Shown piece after piece: positions 7,952 to 14,372 of a stretch of DNA of 18,000 bases. Origin of the DNA: Candidatus Omnitrophota bacterium (lineage in GTDB: Bacteria > Verrucomicrobiota > Verrucomicrobiia > Limisphaerales > UBA1319); NCBI GenBank assembly GCA_023473405.1, contig JAMCZD010000470.1:1-18000 (forward strand), given 5' to 3'. Numbering within the stretch: the stretch's first letter is position 1; every line of letters starts with the position of its first letter. Both the position numbers and the translations under genes were made by a program. The notes under the pieces are model-generated. The model was not told where the DNA came from. It did not search any database and saw nothing but the letters and a program-made list of their open reading frames with translations.

Positions 7952-9397
7952 ATGGACAATCGCCTGAAAAAGCCGGAACCTTGTGTCAAAGGAACGCCGC
8001 TCTCCAGCGGTTTGGACCCGACCCGGGCGCGTCATCTGGTTGTTGTCTTTGCGGTTACCCTGGCGGTTATTACTTACATTGACCGGGTATGCATTTCGCA
8101 GGCTGCTCCCGCCATCCGGAGCACGCTTGGTTTTGGTCCAAAGGAGATGGGCTGGGTATTTTCCTCGTTTACCTTGGCATATGCCCTGTTCGAGATACCC
8201 AGTGGTTGGATGGGCGACCGTTTTGGGCCACGAAGCATACTGATGAAGGTAGTGATATTGTGGTCCTTTTTCACCGCCGCAACCGGTTGGATGTGGAGCC
8301 TGGGTTCGATGATCGTCTGTCGTTTTCTATTCGGGGCAGGTGAAGCCGGGTGTTTCCCCAACCTGACCAAAATATTCACCATATGGCTGCCGTCGGCGGA
8401 GCGGGTGCGGGCGCAGGGCATCCTTTGGCTGAGCGCGAGATGGGGCGGGGCATTTACCCCGGTGATAGTGGCGCTGGCGCTGAGCCTGATCGGATGGCGC
8501 TGGTCGTTTGGGGTGTTTGGATTGGCTGGGATCATGTGGGCGATTTGGTTTTTCCATTGGTTTCGTGATAGCCCAAAAGAACATCGCTCTGTAAACGCCG
8601 CCGAATTGGCCATGCTCGATGGAGCGGACAAGAATGCCCCGGGTCACGCTGGAATGCCTTGGGCGGCCTTGCTGGGCAGCGGCACCGTATGGCTGCTTTG
8701 GCTCCAGTATTTCTGCATGTCTTATGGCTGGTATTTTTACATCACCTGGCTGCCTACCTATCTCCGGGAGGCGCGAGGGATGGCCTTGGCCGAGGGGGCG
8801 ATACTTGCGGGTTTGCCGTTATTTTTCGGCGGGATAGGATGTTTTATTGGCGGCTGGCTGACGCAATTGCTGTCCGATGTCACCGGCAACGTGGCGCAGT
8901 CGCGTCGCGGGGTCGCTTTTGCGGGCCTGGCCGGAGCCGCGGTGATGCTGTTCATTTCGACGCGGATGGAGAGTCCGTTATATGCGGTTATTGCCTTGGG
9001 ATTGGCGAGCATGGCCAATGATCTTGCAATGGCCAGCGGTTGGGGGGCGTGCATGGACGTCGGCGGGAGCCATGCCGGGGCGCTCTCGGGCAGCATGAAC
9101 ATGATGGGCAATCTCGGCGGCGCGGTTGGGCCGGTGGTGGTTGGTTATATTTTGGAGAGTGGCAAGAAGGCGGTGGATGCGACGCCGTCGCCGGAGAGTT
9201 GGATTTTGGCCTTGCTGGTGGCTGCCGCTGTTTATGCTGTTGGCGCCTTTTCGTGGTTGTTCATCGATCCCGTTACTCCACTCGAGGAAAGGTCCCGTGG
9301 CCGGCGGTTGAAGAGCGGGCTTGTTTTCCCGTCCGAACCGCCGTCCGCGGAGTTGTCCGAGGATAAAATCCGTGTAAAACGCGAGCCTTGGCCTTAG
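7952..9397 (+). CDS. MFS transporter, anion:cation symporter (sugar acid) family
   Basis: The 481-residue inner-membrane protein has about 12 hydrophobic segments and the motifs of the anion:cation symporter family, which includes hexuronate, glucarate and galactonate permeases. These are 'TYIDRVCIS' in helix 1 (41-49), 'GWMGDRFGPRSIL' between helices 2 and 3 (85-97), and 'CRFLFGAGEAGCFPNLTKIFTIWLPSAERVRAQG' (123-156). Such carriers import sugar acids with protons. The start is the ATG at 7952. The frame extends to GTG 7847, but the extra 35 residues look non-coding. The C-terminal 40 residues are charged and cytoplasmic. It diverges from the lactonase and sulfatase and is followed 12 bases later by the NHL protein. 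This suggests uptake of an acid made by the exported enzymes, which is an inference. Confidence 0.92.
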   Translation: MDNRLKKPEPCVKGTPLSSGLDPTRARHLVVVFAVTLAVITYIDRVCISQAAPAIRSTLGFGPKEMGWVFSSFTLAYALFEIPSGWMGDRFGPRSILMKVVILWSFFTAATGWMWSLGSMIVCRFLFGAGEAGCFPNLTKIFTIWLPSAERVRAQGILWLSARWGGAFTPVIVALALSLIGWRWSFGVFGLAGIMWAIWFFHWFRDSPKEHRSVNAAELAMLDGADKNAPGHAGMPWAALLGSGTVWLLWLQYFCMSYGWYFYITWLPTYLREARGMALAEGAILAGLPLFFGGIGCFIGGWLTQLLSDVTGNVAQSRRGVAFAGLAGAAVMLFISTRMESPLYAVIALGLASMANDLAMASGWGACMDVGGSHAGALSGSMNMMGNLGGAVGPVVVGYILESGKKAVDATPSPESWILALLVAAAVYAVGAFSWLFIDPVTPLEERSRGRRLKSGLVFPSEPPSAELSEDKIRVKREPWP

Positions 9398-9409
9398 CCT
9401 TGCGGCATT

Positions 9410-10465
9410 ATGACAATCAGCCGGAAAGATCAGGACCGTCCGCAAACCATGACTGTTCCTTCGCCTTCGTCGCCTTCAGGGCGGCTTGGCGGCCGAGGGC
9501 AGGGGTGGTTCCCGCACGAAGGCGGGTTATTAAGGTTTCGGGTGAATATACGATTTGGCGAAGAACCGTACGACACCATGCCCAAGGGATGGAAGCTCGG
9601 ACGGGTGTCGGCCGTCGCCGTTTGTCCCAAAGGCGAGGTTTACGTTTTCCAGCGCGGCAAGCAGGCGGACCCGATCATCGTGTTTGACCGGCAAGGAAAA
9701 TATCTTCGTTCCTGGGGCAAGGGCGAATTTGGAAATCCGCACGGATTGCGAATTGATCCGAACGGCAACGTTTGGATCACCGATAACGGCGACCACCAGG
9801 TCATGCAGTTCACCGGCGATGGTCGGTTGTTGCTCGCCCTCGGGAAAAAGAAACAACCCGGCGCCGATTCGGAGACTTTCTATCGGCCGACCGATATTGC
9901 ATTTGCGCCTTCGGGCGATTTTTACGTCTCCGACGGTTATGGAAACGCCCGAGTGGCGAAGTTCTCCCGCGAGGGCAAATACCTCATGGACTGGGGGAGT
10001 CATGGAACCGGTCCCGGACAATTTGACACGCCCCATTCGATAGCGGTTGATTCCCGAGGGACTGTCTTTGTCAGCGATCGCGAAAACAACCGAATTCAAA
10101 TCTTCGACGCCGGCGGCCAATTCCTCGACCAATGGAACCATCTGGGGGCGACCCAGGGTCTTTGCATCACCCCGGGCGACGAGTTGTGGATCATTACTCA
10201 TCGTAACAACATCGAAAACATCACTTATGATACCCTGGCGGGGCGCATCATGCGTATCGACATTGCCAGCGGCAGAATTCTTGGGTCCATGGAAAGCCCC
10301 GGGCATTGGATTCACGTTACGCCGGACCGGGAAATCTTCATTGCCAGCCTGACCGGGAACGTCTTCCGTTGGTGCCCCGGTTGGCTTGAAAATGGCCTGG
10401 GTAGCGAGGAGGGTTTGACACCGCACTCGAAAAGTCAAAATTGGCGCTTGACGGCTGAAAGCTGA
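9410..10465 (+). CDS. NHL-repeat beta-propeller protein
   Basis: The product of up to 351 residues is a six-bladed NHL propeller resembling the lyase domain of peptidylglycine alpha-amidating enzymes. Repeats include 'VAVCPKGEVYVFQRG' (69-83), 'GNPHGLRIDPNGNVWITDNGDHQVMQF' (108-134), 'RPTDIAFAPSGDFYVSDGYGNARVAKF' (159-185), 'DTPHSIAVDSRGTVFVSDRENNRIQIF' (206-232) and 'GLCITPGDELWIITH' (250-264). The first 45 residues are low in complexity and lack a signal peptide, so the true start is uncertain. The ATG at 9410 is 12 bases after the transporter stop and implies co-transcription. The last 13 residues look unlike the family and overlap the probable ilvB promoter, so the 3' end may have drifted. 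Enzyme or binding role unknown; binding a small molecule or polymer is plausible. Confidence 0.83.
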   Translation: MTISRKDQDRPQTMTVPSPSSPSGRLGGRGQGWFPHEGGLLRFRVNIRFGEEPYDTMPKGWKLGRVSAVAVCPKGEVYVFQRGKQADPIIVFDRQGKYLRSWGKGEFGNPHGLRIDPNGNVWITDNGDHQVMQFTGDGRLLLALGKKKQPGADSETFYRPTDIAFAPSGDFYVSDGYGNARVAKFSREGKYLMDWGSHGTGPGQFDTPHSIAVDSRGTVFVSDRENNRIQIFDAGGQFLDQWNHLGATQGLCITPGDELWIITHRNNIENITYDTLAGRIMRIDIASGRILGSMESPGHWIHVTPDREIFIASLTGNVFRWCPGWLENGLGSEEGLTPHSKSQNWRLTAES

Positions 10466-10474
10466 ATCCATAAT
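10448..10474 (+). promoter_or_regulatory. Probable promoter of the ilvB leader
   Basis: TTGACG (10448-10453) and CATAAT (10469-10474) each match the sigma-70 consensus at 5 of 6 positions, with a short 15-base spacing. Transcription would start at about 10481, just before the leader peptide, giving a leader of roughly 125 bases to the terminator. The -35 box lies inside the last codons of the NHL gene. Confidence 0.45.
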
Positions 10475-10503
10475 CTGGGTGTGTGAAGTTGAATTTGCGG
10501 CAA

Positions 10504-10557
10504 GTGAATCTGCTGGTTGTCATCGTTAGCGGTGACGCCGCGGGGGCTTGTCGCTGA
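10504..10557 (+). CDS. Branched-chain amino acid leader peptide of ilvB
   Basis: A 17-residue ORF starting with GTG reads MNLLVVIVSGDAAGACR and ends at TGA 10555-10557. Codons 3-8 are CTG CTG GTT GTC ATC GTT, six branched-chain residues in a row (Leu-Leu-Val-Val-Ile-Val). The same frame could start at GTG 10483 or at TTG 10489 or 10495, adding more Leu and Val codons. No good Shine-Dalgarno sequence is visible, as for most genes here. The ORF sits between a probable promoter and an intrinsic terminator, upstream of the first enzyme of branched-chain amino acid synthesis. A stalled ribosome would cover pairing segment 1, and one at the stop codon would cover segment 2. The peptide itself probably has no function beyond sensing charged tRNA. 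Confidence 0.72.
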   Translation: MNLLVVIVSGDAAGACR

Positions 10558-10573
10558 GGAACCTGATTTTGAC

Positions 10574-10608
10574 AAGAACCCACGGCTGGAAACGGTCGTG
10601 GGTTTTTT
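10574..10608 (+). terminator. Intrinsic terminator (attenuator) in the ilvB leader
   Basis: AAGAACCCACG (10574-10584) pairs with CGTGGGTTTTT (10597-10607) over 11 base pairs including one G-T, around a 12-base loop. The core of 8 pairs is perfect Watson-Crick. Six T residues (10603-10608) follow the G-rich arm. It ends 34 bases before the ilvB ATG. It could also stop read-through from the NHL gene, but its overlap with segment 3 supports attenuation. Confidence 0.85.
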
Positions 10609-10642
10609 ATTCCTTCGACCCCAGCCAAAAATCCAAAAAACA

Positions 10643-12478
10643 ATGAGCAAAACGATAGAGACAACCGAGCAAAAAAGGGGCGATGGTCCCGAGACGATGG
10701 AGGTGAAAGGGCCCATGTTGGGAAGTGAAATCCTTGTGGCCTGTCTGGAGCGGGAAGGCGTCGACACGATTTTTGCCTACCCGGGCGGCGCCAGCATGGA
10801 AATACACCAGGCGCTGACCAGGTCGAAGAAATTGCGGACGGTATTGCCGCGTCACGAGCAGGGCGGGGTATTTGCGGCCGAAGGTTATGCGCGGGCGACG
10901 GGCAAGGTGGGGGTGTGCATGGCGACGAGCGGTCCCGGCGCGACCAACCTGGTCACGGGGATTGCCGACGCCTATATGGATTCCATCCCGTTGGTGGCGA
11001 TTACCGGCCAGGTAGTCCAGACAATGATTGGCAAGGGGGCATTCCAGGAAACCGACATTTTTGGGATGACCCTGCCGGTGGTGAAGCACAGCTATCTCGC
11101 CACGTCCGTGAGTGAGCTGCCGCGCATTGTCAAGGAAGCATTTTATCTGGCGCAGTCCGGCCGTCCGGGCCCCGTGCTTATTGACATGCCCAAGAACATC
11201 CAGCAACAGCGCGTTCATCCGGTTTTTCCCAAGGAGATCAATTTACGCGGATATCATCCGCAAGTGAAGGCCAGCGACATTGCCATAAACGAGATTATCG
11301 GGCTGATTGAAAAATCAGAACGTCCGGTGCTTTACGTGGGCGGAGGCATCATCAGCGGCAATGCCCACAAGGAGCTGTTTCGCTTCGTTCAAGCCACACA
11401 AATCCCGGTGGCCACAACGCTGATGGGTTGCGGCGCCTTTCCCGAGACGCACCCGTTAGCCCTCAAGTGGCTGGGAATGCACGGCACGCCCTACTCCAAT
11501 TGGGCGGTGAGCGAGGCCGATCTGTTGTTGGCCTTTGGCGTGCGATTCGATGATAGGGTAACCGGCAACGTCAAAAAGTTCTGCGAGCACGGCACCATTG
11601 TTCATGTGGACATTGATCCATCCGAGATCAACAAGAACAAGCCGGCGCACCTGCCCGTGGTGAGTGACGTCCGGTACGCCCTCGAACAGTTGAATCGCCT
11701 GATTGAGGCCCGTCCGATCGCCCGGAAATTCACGTCCTGGCACCAAAAGATAGCGGACTGGAAGGCGAAAGCCCCGCTTCGGTACCGTGTAACCGACGAA
11801 GTCTTGAAGTCCAAGCACGTGCGGGAGCTGATGCAAGGCGATGCCAGCCAGGTGATCATGCCCCAAAGGGTGATCGAACTCGTGTATGAACTCACCGGGG
11901 GTGACGCCATCGTGAGCACCGGCGTGGGACAGCACCAGATGTGGGCGGCGCAATATTATTATTTTAATTCACCTCGCCAGTTTTTAACCAGCGCCGGGCT
12001 GGGCTCGATGGGATTCGGTTATCCGGCGGCCCTGGGCGCCAAGGTGGCTTTCCCGGACAAGCAGGTCATCGACATTGACGGCGACGGTTCGTTCCTGATG
12101 AACATCCAGGAGCTGGCTACGGCGCATATCGAGAAGATCGCCGTCAAGGCGATTATATTGAACAACCAACATTTGGGCATGGTGATGCAATGGGAGGATC
12201 GCTTTTACAACGGCAACCGCGGCCACACTTACCTGGGCGATCCGGAACATAAAAACCAAGTCTACCCGGACTTTGTCGCCGTGGCAAAAGGGTTTGGCGT
12301 GGCCAGTGAACGGGTCATTTATCAGCGTGATTTGCCGGGGGCATTGAAACGGATGCTCGAGGCAAAGGAGCCTTACCTGCTCGATGTGCTTACTCCTTAT
12401 ACCGAGCACGTTCTGCCGTTTATCAAGGCAGGCGGCACGGTGGCCGATATGCTTTACGAAGGCGGCCCAACGTCGTGA
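10643..12478 (+). CDS. ilvB: Acetolactate synthase (AHAS) large subunit
   Basis: The 611-residue catalytic subunit condenses pyruvate with pyruvate or 2-oxobutyrate, the first shared step of valine, leucine and isoleucine synthesis, using thiamine diphosphate. Features are 'RHEQGGVFAAEGYARATGKVG' (70-90, catalytic Glu72), 'SGPGATN' (96-102), the central FAD-binding-type domain (about 205-365) and the ThDP/Mg motif starting 'GDGSFLMNIQEL' (480-491) and ending 'LNN' (506-508). 'LGMVMQWEDRFYNGNRGHTYLGDP' (511-534) resembles plant enzymes. A segment near 384-405 looks longer than in Proteobacteria, from memory. The ATG at 10643 is preferred; the open frame to 10517 runs through the attenuator. 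No regulatory subunit (ilvN) or ilvC follows. Control by the upstream attenuator is likely. Confidence 0.95.
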   Translation: MSKTIETTEQKRGDGPETMEVKGPMLGSEILVACLEREGVDTIFAYPGGASMEIHQALTRSKKLRTVLPRHEQGGVFAAEGYARATGKVGVCMATSGPGATNLVTGIADAYMDSIPLVAITGQVVQTMIGKGAFQETDIFGMTLPVVKHSYLATSVSELPRIVKEAFYLAQSGRPGPVLIDMPKNIQQQRVHPVFPKEINLRGYHPQVKASDIAINEIIGLIEKSERPVLYVGGGIISGNAHKELFRFVQATQIPVATTLMGCGAFPETHPLALKWLGMHGTPYSNWAVSEADLLLAFGVRFDDRVTGNVKKFCEHGTIVHVDIDPSEINKNKPAHLPVVSDVRYALEQLNRLIEARPIARKFTSWHQKIADWKAKAPLRYRVTDEVLKSKHVRELMQGDASQVIMPQRVIELVYELTGGDAIVSTGVGQHQMWAAQYYYFNSPRQFLTSAGLGSMGFGYPAALGAKVAFPDKQVIDIDGDGSFLMNIQELATAHIEKIAVKAIILNNQHLGMVMQWEDRFYNGNRGHTYLGDPEHKNQVYPDFVAVAKGFGVASERVIYQRDLPGALKRMLEAKEPYLLDVLTPYTEHVLPFIKAGGTVADMLYEGGPTS

Positions 12479-12629
12479 CCGGTGAAATCTCCAATGCGGC
12501 GGCGCTTTCCATACTCCCAGGACTGGCCTTGGAGTAGGCGAAATGCCTATGGTTACTAATCCATATTCCCATATCGAATTCAGTTTTACGCCTATTGTAA
12601 CCTCGCGGGATCGGCCATAACCTGCCGTC
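12479..12629. other. Intergenic region after ilvB with two small hairpins
   Basis: TACTCC/GGAGTA plus AGG/CCT with one mismatch forms a hairpin at 12512-12536. TAGGC/GCCTA with a GAAAT loop forms another at 12535-12549, sharing two bases with the first. Neither has a T tract. They may mark the 3' end of the ilvB transcript. An A+T-richer stretch at about 12545-12600 could hold the promoter of the next gene, but I could not pick a clear -35/-10 pair. Confidence 0.35.
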
Positions 12630-13277
12630 ATGAACAGCGAATTGAATGAACTCCAGTGGGTATGTGTTGGCCCCGAGCCTGGGTTGGGGTTCAATGGGAT
12701 TTATGGGCTGGCCGAGCCTCACCAGCCGCCGTACTCGGGCGAACCGACTGCGCGCATTTCCGCCCTTGTGGTTTACGATAGCGAATTGGGCCAGTATGAG
12801 GCGAGGCAGGTTTACCATCGCCTGGTCCAACGCTTGAAAGGGTTGGTCGAGGTCCGGGTTCAATGGTGCTCGGCCGAACAACTGGCTGAGGTTAAGGTTG
12901 CCGAAGAAGCCAGCCAGGCTGCCGTCGAATCGGAAGTGATCGTTTTGGCAGTGGCCGGTGCCAGGGAGTTGTCGCACCCAATCAGGTCCTGGCTCGAGCA
13001 GTGTGCGCTCCGGAAGAAAGGGCGGGAGTCCGCCCTGGTAGTTCTCATGGAAAACGCGGGTGGGGTGTTCTCACCCGCTCCCCGTTTGGAATCCTATCTG
13101 CGCAACTTCGCGGTGCAGGCGGGCATGGCCTTTTTCCTGGGAAACATCGGGTCGACCACCAGCGGTTCGCCGCTCTCGGTAAGCGCCACATTGACGACGC
13201 AAGGTTCCTTGCCGCAATCTCCTGTCCAAGCGGAATTCAAGCAGCCCCCGCCATCGCATTGGGGGATCAATGAGTGA
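12630..13277 (+). CDS. Uncharacterised 215-residue protein
   Basis: I do not recognise a named domain. Residues 43-50 'ISALVVYD' are a short beta strand, then a helix 'EARQVYHRLVQRLKGL' (57-72), a strand 'VEVRVQWC' (73-80), a helix rich in Ala and Glu (82-100), a strand 'SEVIVLAVAG' (101-110), 'ELSHPIRSWLEQC' (113-125) and a strand 'ESALVVLM' (133-140). This alternation suggests a small alpha/beta Rossmann-like or receiver-like fold. The arrangement '(Y/F)DS...A...(Y/F)..L...L...VIV.A..G..EL...I..WLE' recalls a family of short hypothetical proteins in Verrucomicrobiota, from memory and unchecked. There is no signal peptide or membrane segment. The C-terminal 40 residues are Pro/Ser/Thr-rich. 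It may be co-transcribed with ilvB but no link is evident. ATG 12630 is used; ATG 12646 is out of frame. Confidence 0.75.
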   Translation: MNSELNELQWVCVGPEPGLGFNGIYGLAEPHQPPYSGEPTARISALVVYDSELGQYEARQVYHRLVQRLKGLVEVRVQWCSAEQLAEVKVAEEASQAAVESEVIVLAVAGARELSHPIRSWLEQCALRKKGRESALVVLMENAGGVFSPAPRLESYLRNFAVQAGMAFFLGNIGSTTSGSPLSVSATLTTQGSLPQSPVQAEFKQPPPSHWGINE

Positions 13278-13324
13278 TCGAATCGAGGTATAGAACAACT
13301 CTTATTGTTCCACCTTCGATTCGA
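13278..13324. terminator. Long hairpin at convergent gene ends (bidirectional terminator candidate)
   Basis: TCGAATCGA (13278-13286) pairs with TCGATTCGA (13316-13324), GGT with ACC, and GAACAA (13293-13298) with TTGTTC (13305-13310) around a 6-base loop, with only small bulges. It starts directly after the TGA of the 215-residue protein and covers the stop and last codons of the DUF1614 gene on the other strand. There is no long T tract, so efficient termination is inferred from position and stem length. Confidence 0.6.
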
Positions 13325-14027
13325 CTGACGGTCCACTGAGAAGGCTTGCCAGCAGAACAGCCAGGATTCCCGTGAGAAAAATGCCGTCGAATTTCCCCGC
13401 CCCACCTATCGATGCCACCGGTGCGCCGAGGTTTCGAACCTTGTCCAGGTTCAACAGGTCCGCGCCGATCAGGGTTCCCAGGCTGCCCGCAATGTAGGCC
13501 AGCGGCGCGGCGCGCCTCCGGCAGAGCATTACTACCACCAGGGCTGTGATTATCGGCGGGGCAAATGTAGGCACCGCAATCCCCACACCCGGCACTGGCC
13601 GGGCCAGCAGGTGAACGACTATGGTGACAATGCCAATCGCGATAAAGCTTTTGAGGTATTGCCCGTGCTTGGCGATGAGGTAAATGGAAAGAACAAACGG
13701 TATCACCGCCCCGCCAATGTTCACGGCGATAATCGTTTCCGGACGGTTGACTACCATTGGCACAACGTATTGCATGCCGAAGTAAGTCACGATCTCGCCC
13801 GAATGGACCTGTTGAACCTGCAGTTCCGCCACAGGTATGTTGATGTAACTGCCGAGCAGGCAAAAAACCAGCAGCAAAAACATGTAACGCCGGTTGATCC
13901 CCATGCTTTCAAACGCATATTCGAGAATGCCGATCTCAATTAACGTGACCAAGACGGCAATAAACAACCAAAACGCCAGGAAAAATGGCCATCCAATTGG
14001 AATGTAATGCATAACCTCTGTCAACAT
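13302..14027 (-). CDS. DUF1614 family integral membrane protein
   Basis: The 241-residue protein has about seven hydrophobic segments (near 11-33, 48-65, 82-112, 111-120, 128-142, 153-168, 176-190, 217-230, some possibly merged). The family motif 'NLGAPVASIGGAGKFDGIFLTGILAVLLA' (199-227) near the C-terminus is characteristic of DUF1614, as are 'GSYINIPVAEL' (59-69) and 'RPVPGVGIAVPTFAPP' (143-158). No function is established for the family that I know of; the conserved Gly-rich loop suggests a transporter-like or membrane-enzyme role, which is speculation. ATG 14027 is chosen, with GGAAG about 10 bases upstream. TTG 14066 and ATG 14012 are alternatives. It converges on the 215-residue gene and shares a hairpin with it. 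Confidence 0.85.
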   Translation of the reverse strand: MLTEVMHYIPIGWPFFLAFWLFIAVLVTLIEIGILEYAFESMGINRRYMFLLLVFCLLGSYINIPVAELQVQQVHSGEIVTYFGMQYVVPMVVNRPETIIAVNIGGAVIPFVLSIYLIAKHGQYLKSFIAIGIVTIVVHLLARPVPGVGIAVPTFAPPIITALVVVMLCRRRAAPLAYIAGSLGTLIGADLLNLDKVRNLGAPVASIGGAGKFDGIFLTGILAVLLASLLSGPSVESKVEQ

Positions 14028-14372
14028 GTCCCAATTCTTCCGTTTTGCCAAGTCCCACCTCGCCAATCATGGTCATGCACAACTGCCATGACGGTGCGCG
14101 GGCTGTTTGCGAAATGCGGATTTAGTGTTACATTACGCGCCAGAGGTTTTGGGAATGCGCTGTAGGTTTATGTTAACGATGATGGCGATAGATTCACGTC
14201 CGCCAAGGGATCGACCTCTTTTTTCCACCGATGGCTCGGAAGAAAAATCCTTCAACCGGAGGCTTGCCTCCATTCTTCGTAAACTGCTCGAGGCGGGCGC
14301 CTGTTCTTGCGCCTGGCGCCTCGTCTTGGCGGATGAATATACGCGGCAACGCGTTTGAGGAGAAACAGGAAA
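14028..14372. other. Divergent non-coding region before the Slp-like gene
   Basis: No convincing gene lies in these 345 bases. Next to the DUF1614 start is an inverted repeat GTCATG/CATGAC (14072-14092, 9-base loop), which may be an operator. From 14198 to 14354 the sequence can fold into a multi-stem structure annotated separately. A Shine-Dalgarno-like GAGGAG at 14357-14362 serves the Slp-like gene. An open frame at 14107-14358 exists, but its protein resembles nothing I know and its codons coincide with the stems, so I treat it as spurious. Confidence 0.5.
14198..14354 (+). ncRNA. Candidate structured 5' leader RNA of the Slp-like gene
   Basis: A closing stem TCCGCCAAG (14199-14207) with CTTGGCGGA (14325-14333) is perfect over 9 base pairs with a G-T pair outside. 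Inside it lie a T-rich/A-rich hairpin (14219-14245), GGAGG/CCTCC with a CTTG loop (14258-14271) and a strong stem CGAGGCG/CGCCTCG plus GGCGC/GCGCC (14289-14323), which stops one base before the closing stem. After it ACGCG/CGCGT closed by a GCAA tetraloop (14341-14354) sits just before GAGGAG. This is a four-way-junction-like fold in the leader of the downstream gene. It matches no riboswitch class I can name. It could instead be a dispersed palindromic DNA repeat. Confidence 0.45.

Larger units (their letters stand above)
10497..10608 (+). promoter_or_regulatory. Ribosome-mediated transcription attenuator of ilvB
   Basis: Four segments can make mutually exclusive pairs. Segment 1, GCGGCAAG (10497-10504), pairs with segment 2, CTTGTCGC (10547-10554), over 8 base pairs with one G-T. 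Segment 2, with GGGCTTGTC (10544-10552), pairs with segment 3, GACAAG plus CCC (10571-10581), with an AA bulge. Segment 3 also pairs with segment 4 to form the terminator. Leader codons for Leu, Val and Ile fill the gap between segments 1 and 2, and the stop codon adjoins segment 2. In the known enteric scheme, starvation stalls the ribosome on segment 1, 2:3 forms and transcription continues. With ample charged tRNA the ribosome reaches the stop and the terminator forms. The pairings were read by eye; no folding energies were calculated. Confidence 0.7.

Noticed and set aside
7747..7989. N-terminal extension of the SMP-30 protein by 81 residues
   Set aside because: It would overlap the divergent transporter start and precede a clear 'DRRSFF' Tat-like signal, which belongs near the N-terminus.
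6544..8082. Long plus-strand open frame of 512 codons
   Set aside because: It is antisense to the sulfatase and SMP-30 genes, whose motifs are clear, and its translation has no recognisable family. G+C-rich genes often leave such open frames opposite them.
9530..10471. Minus-strand open frame of 313 codons
   Set aside because: It is a shadow of the NHL-repeat gene; the plus strand has clear repeats.
10517..10642. Upstream extension of ilvB
   Set aside because: The extra 42 residues are translated from the attenuator stem and T tract. AHAS homology starts after the ATG at 10643.
14107..14358. Open frame of 83 codons before the Slp-like gene
   Set aside because: No recognisable family, it ends within the ribosome-binding region, and it coincides with a strongly paired region better explained as RNA or a repeat.
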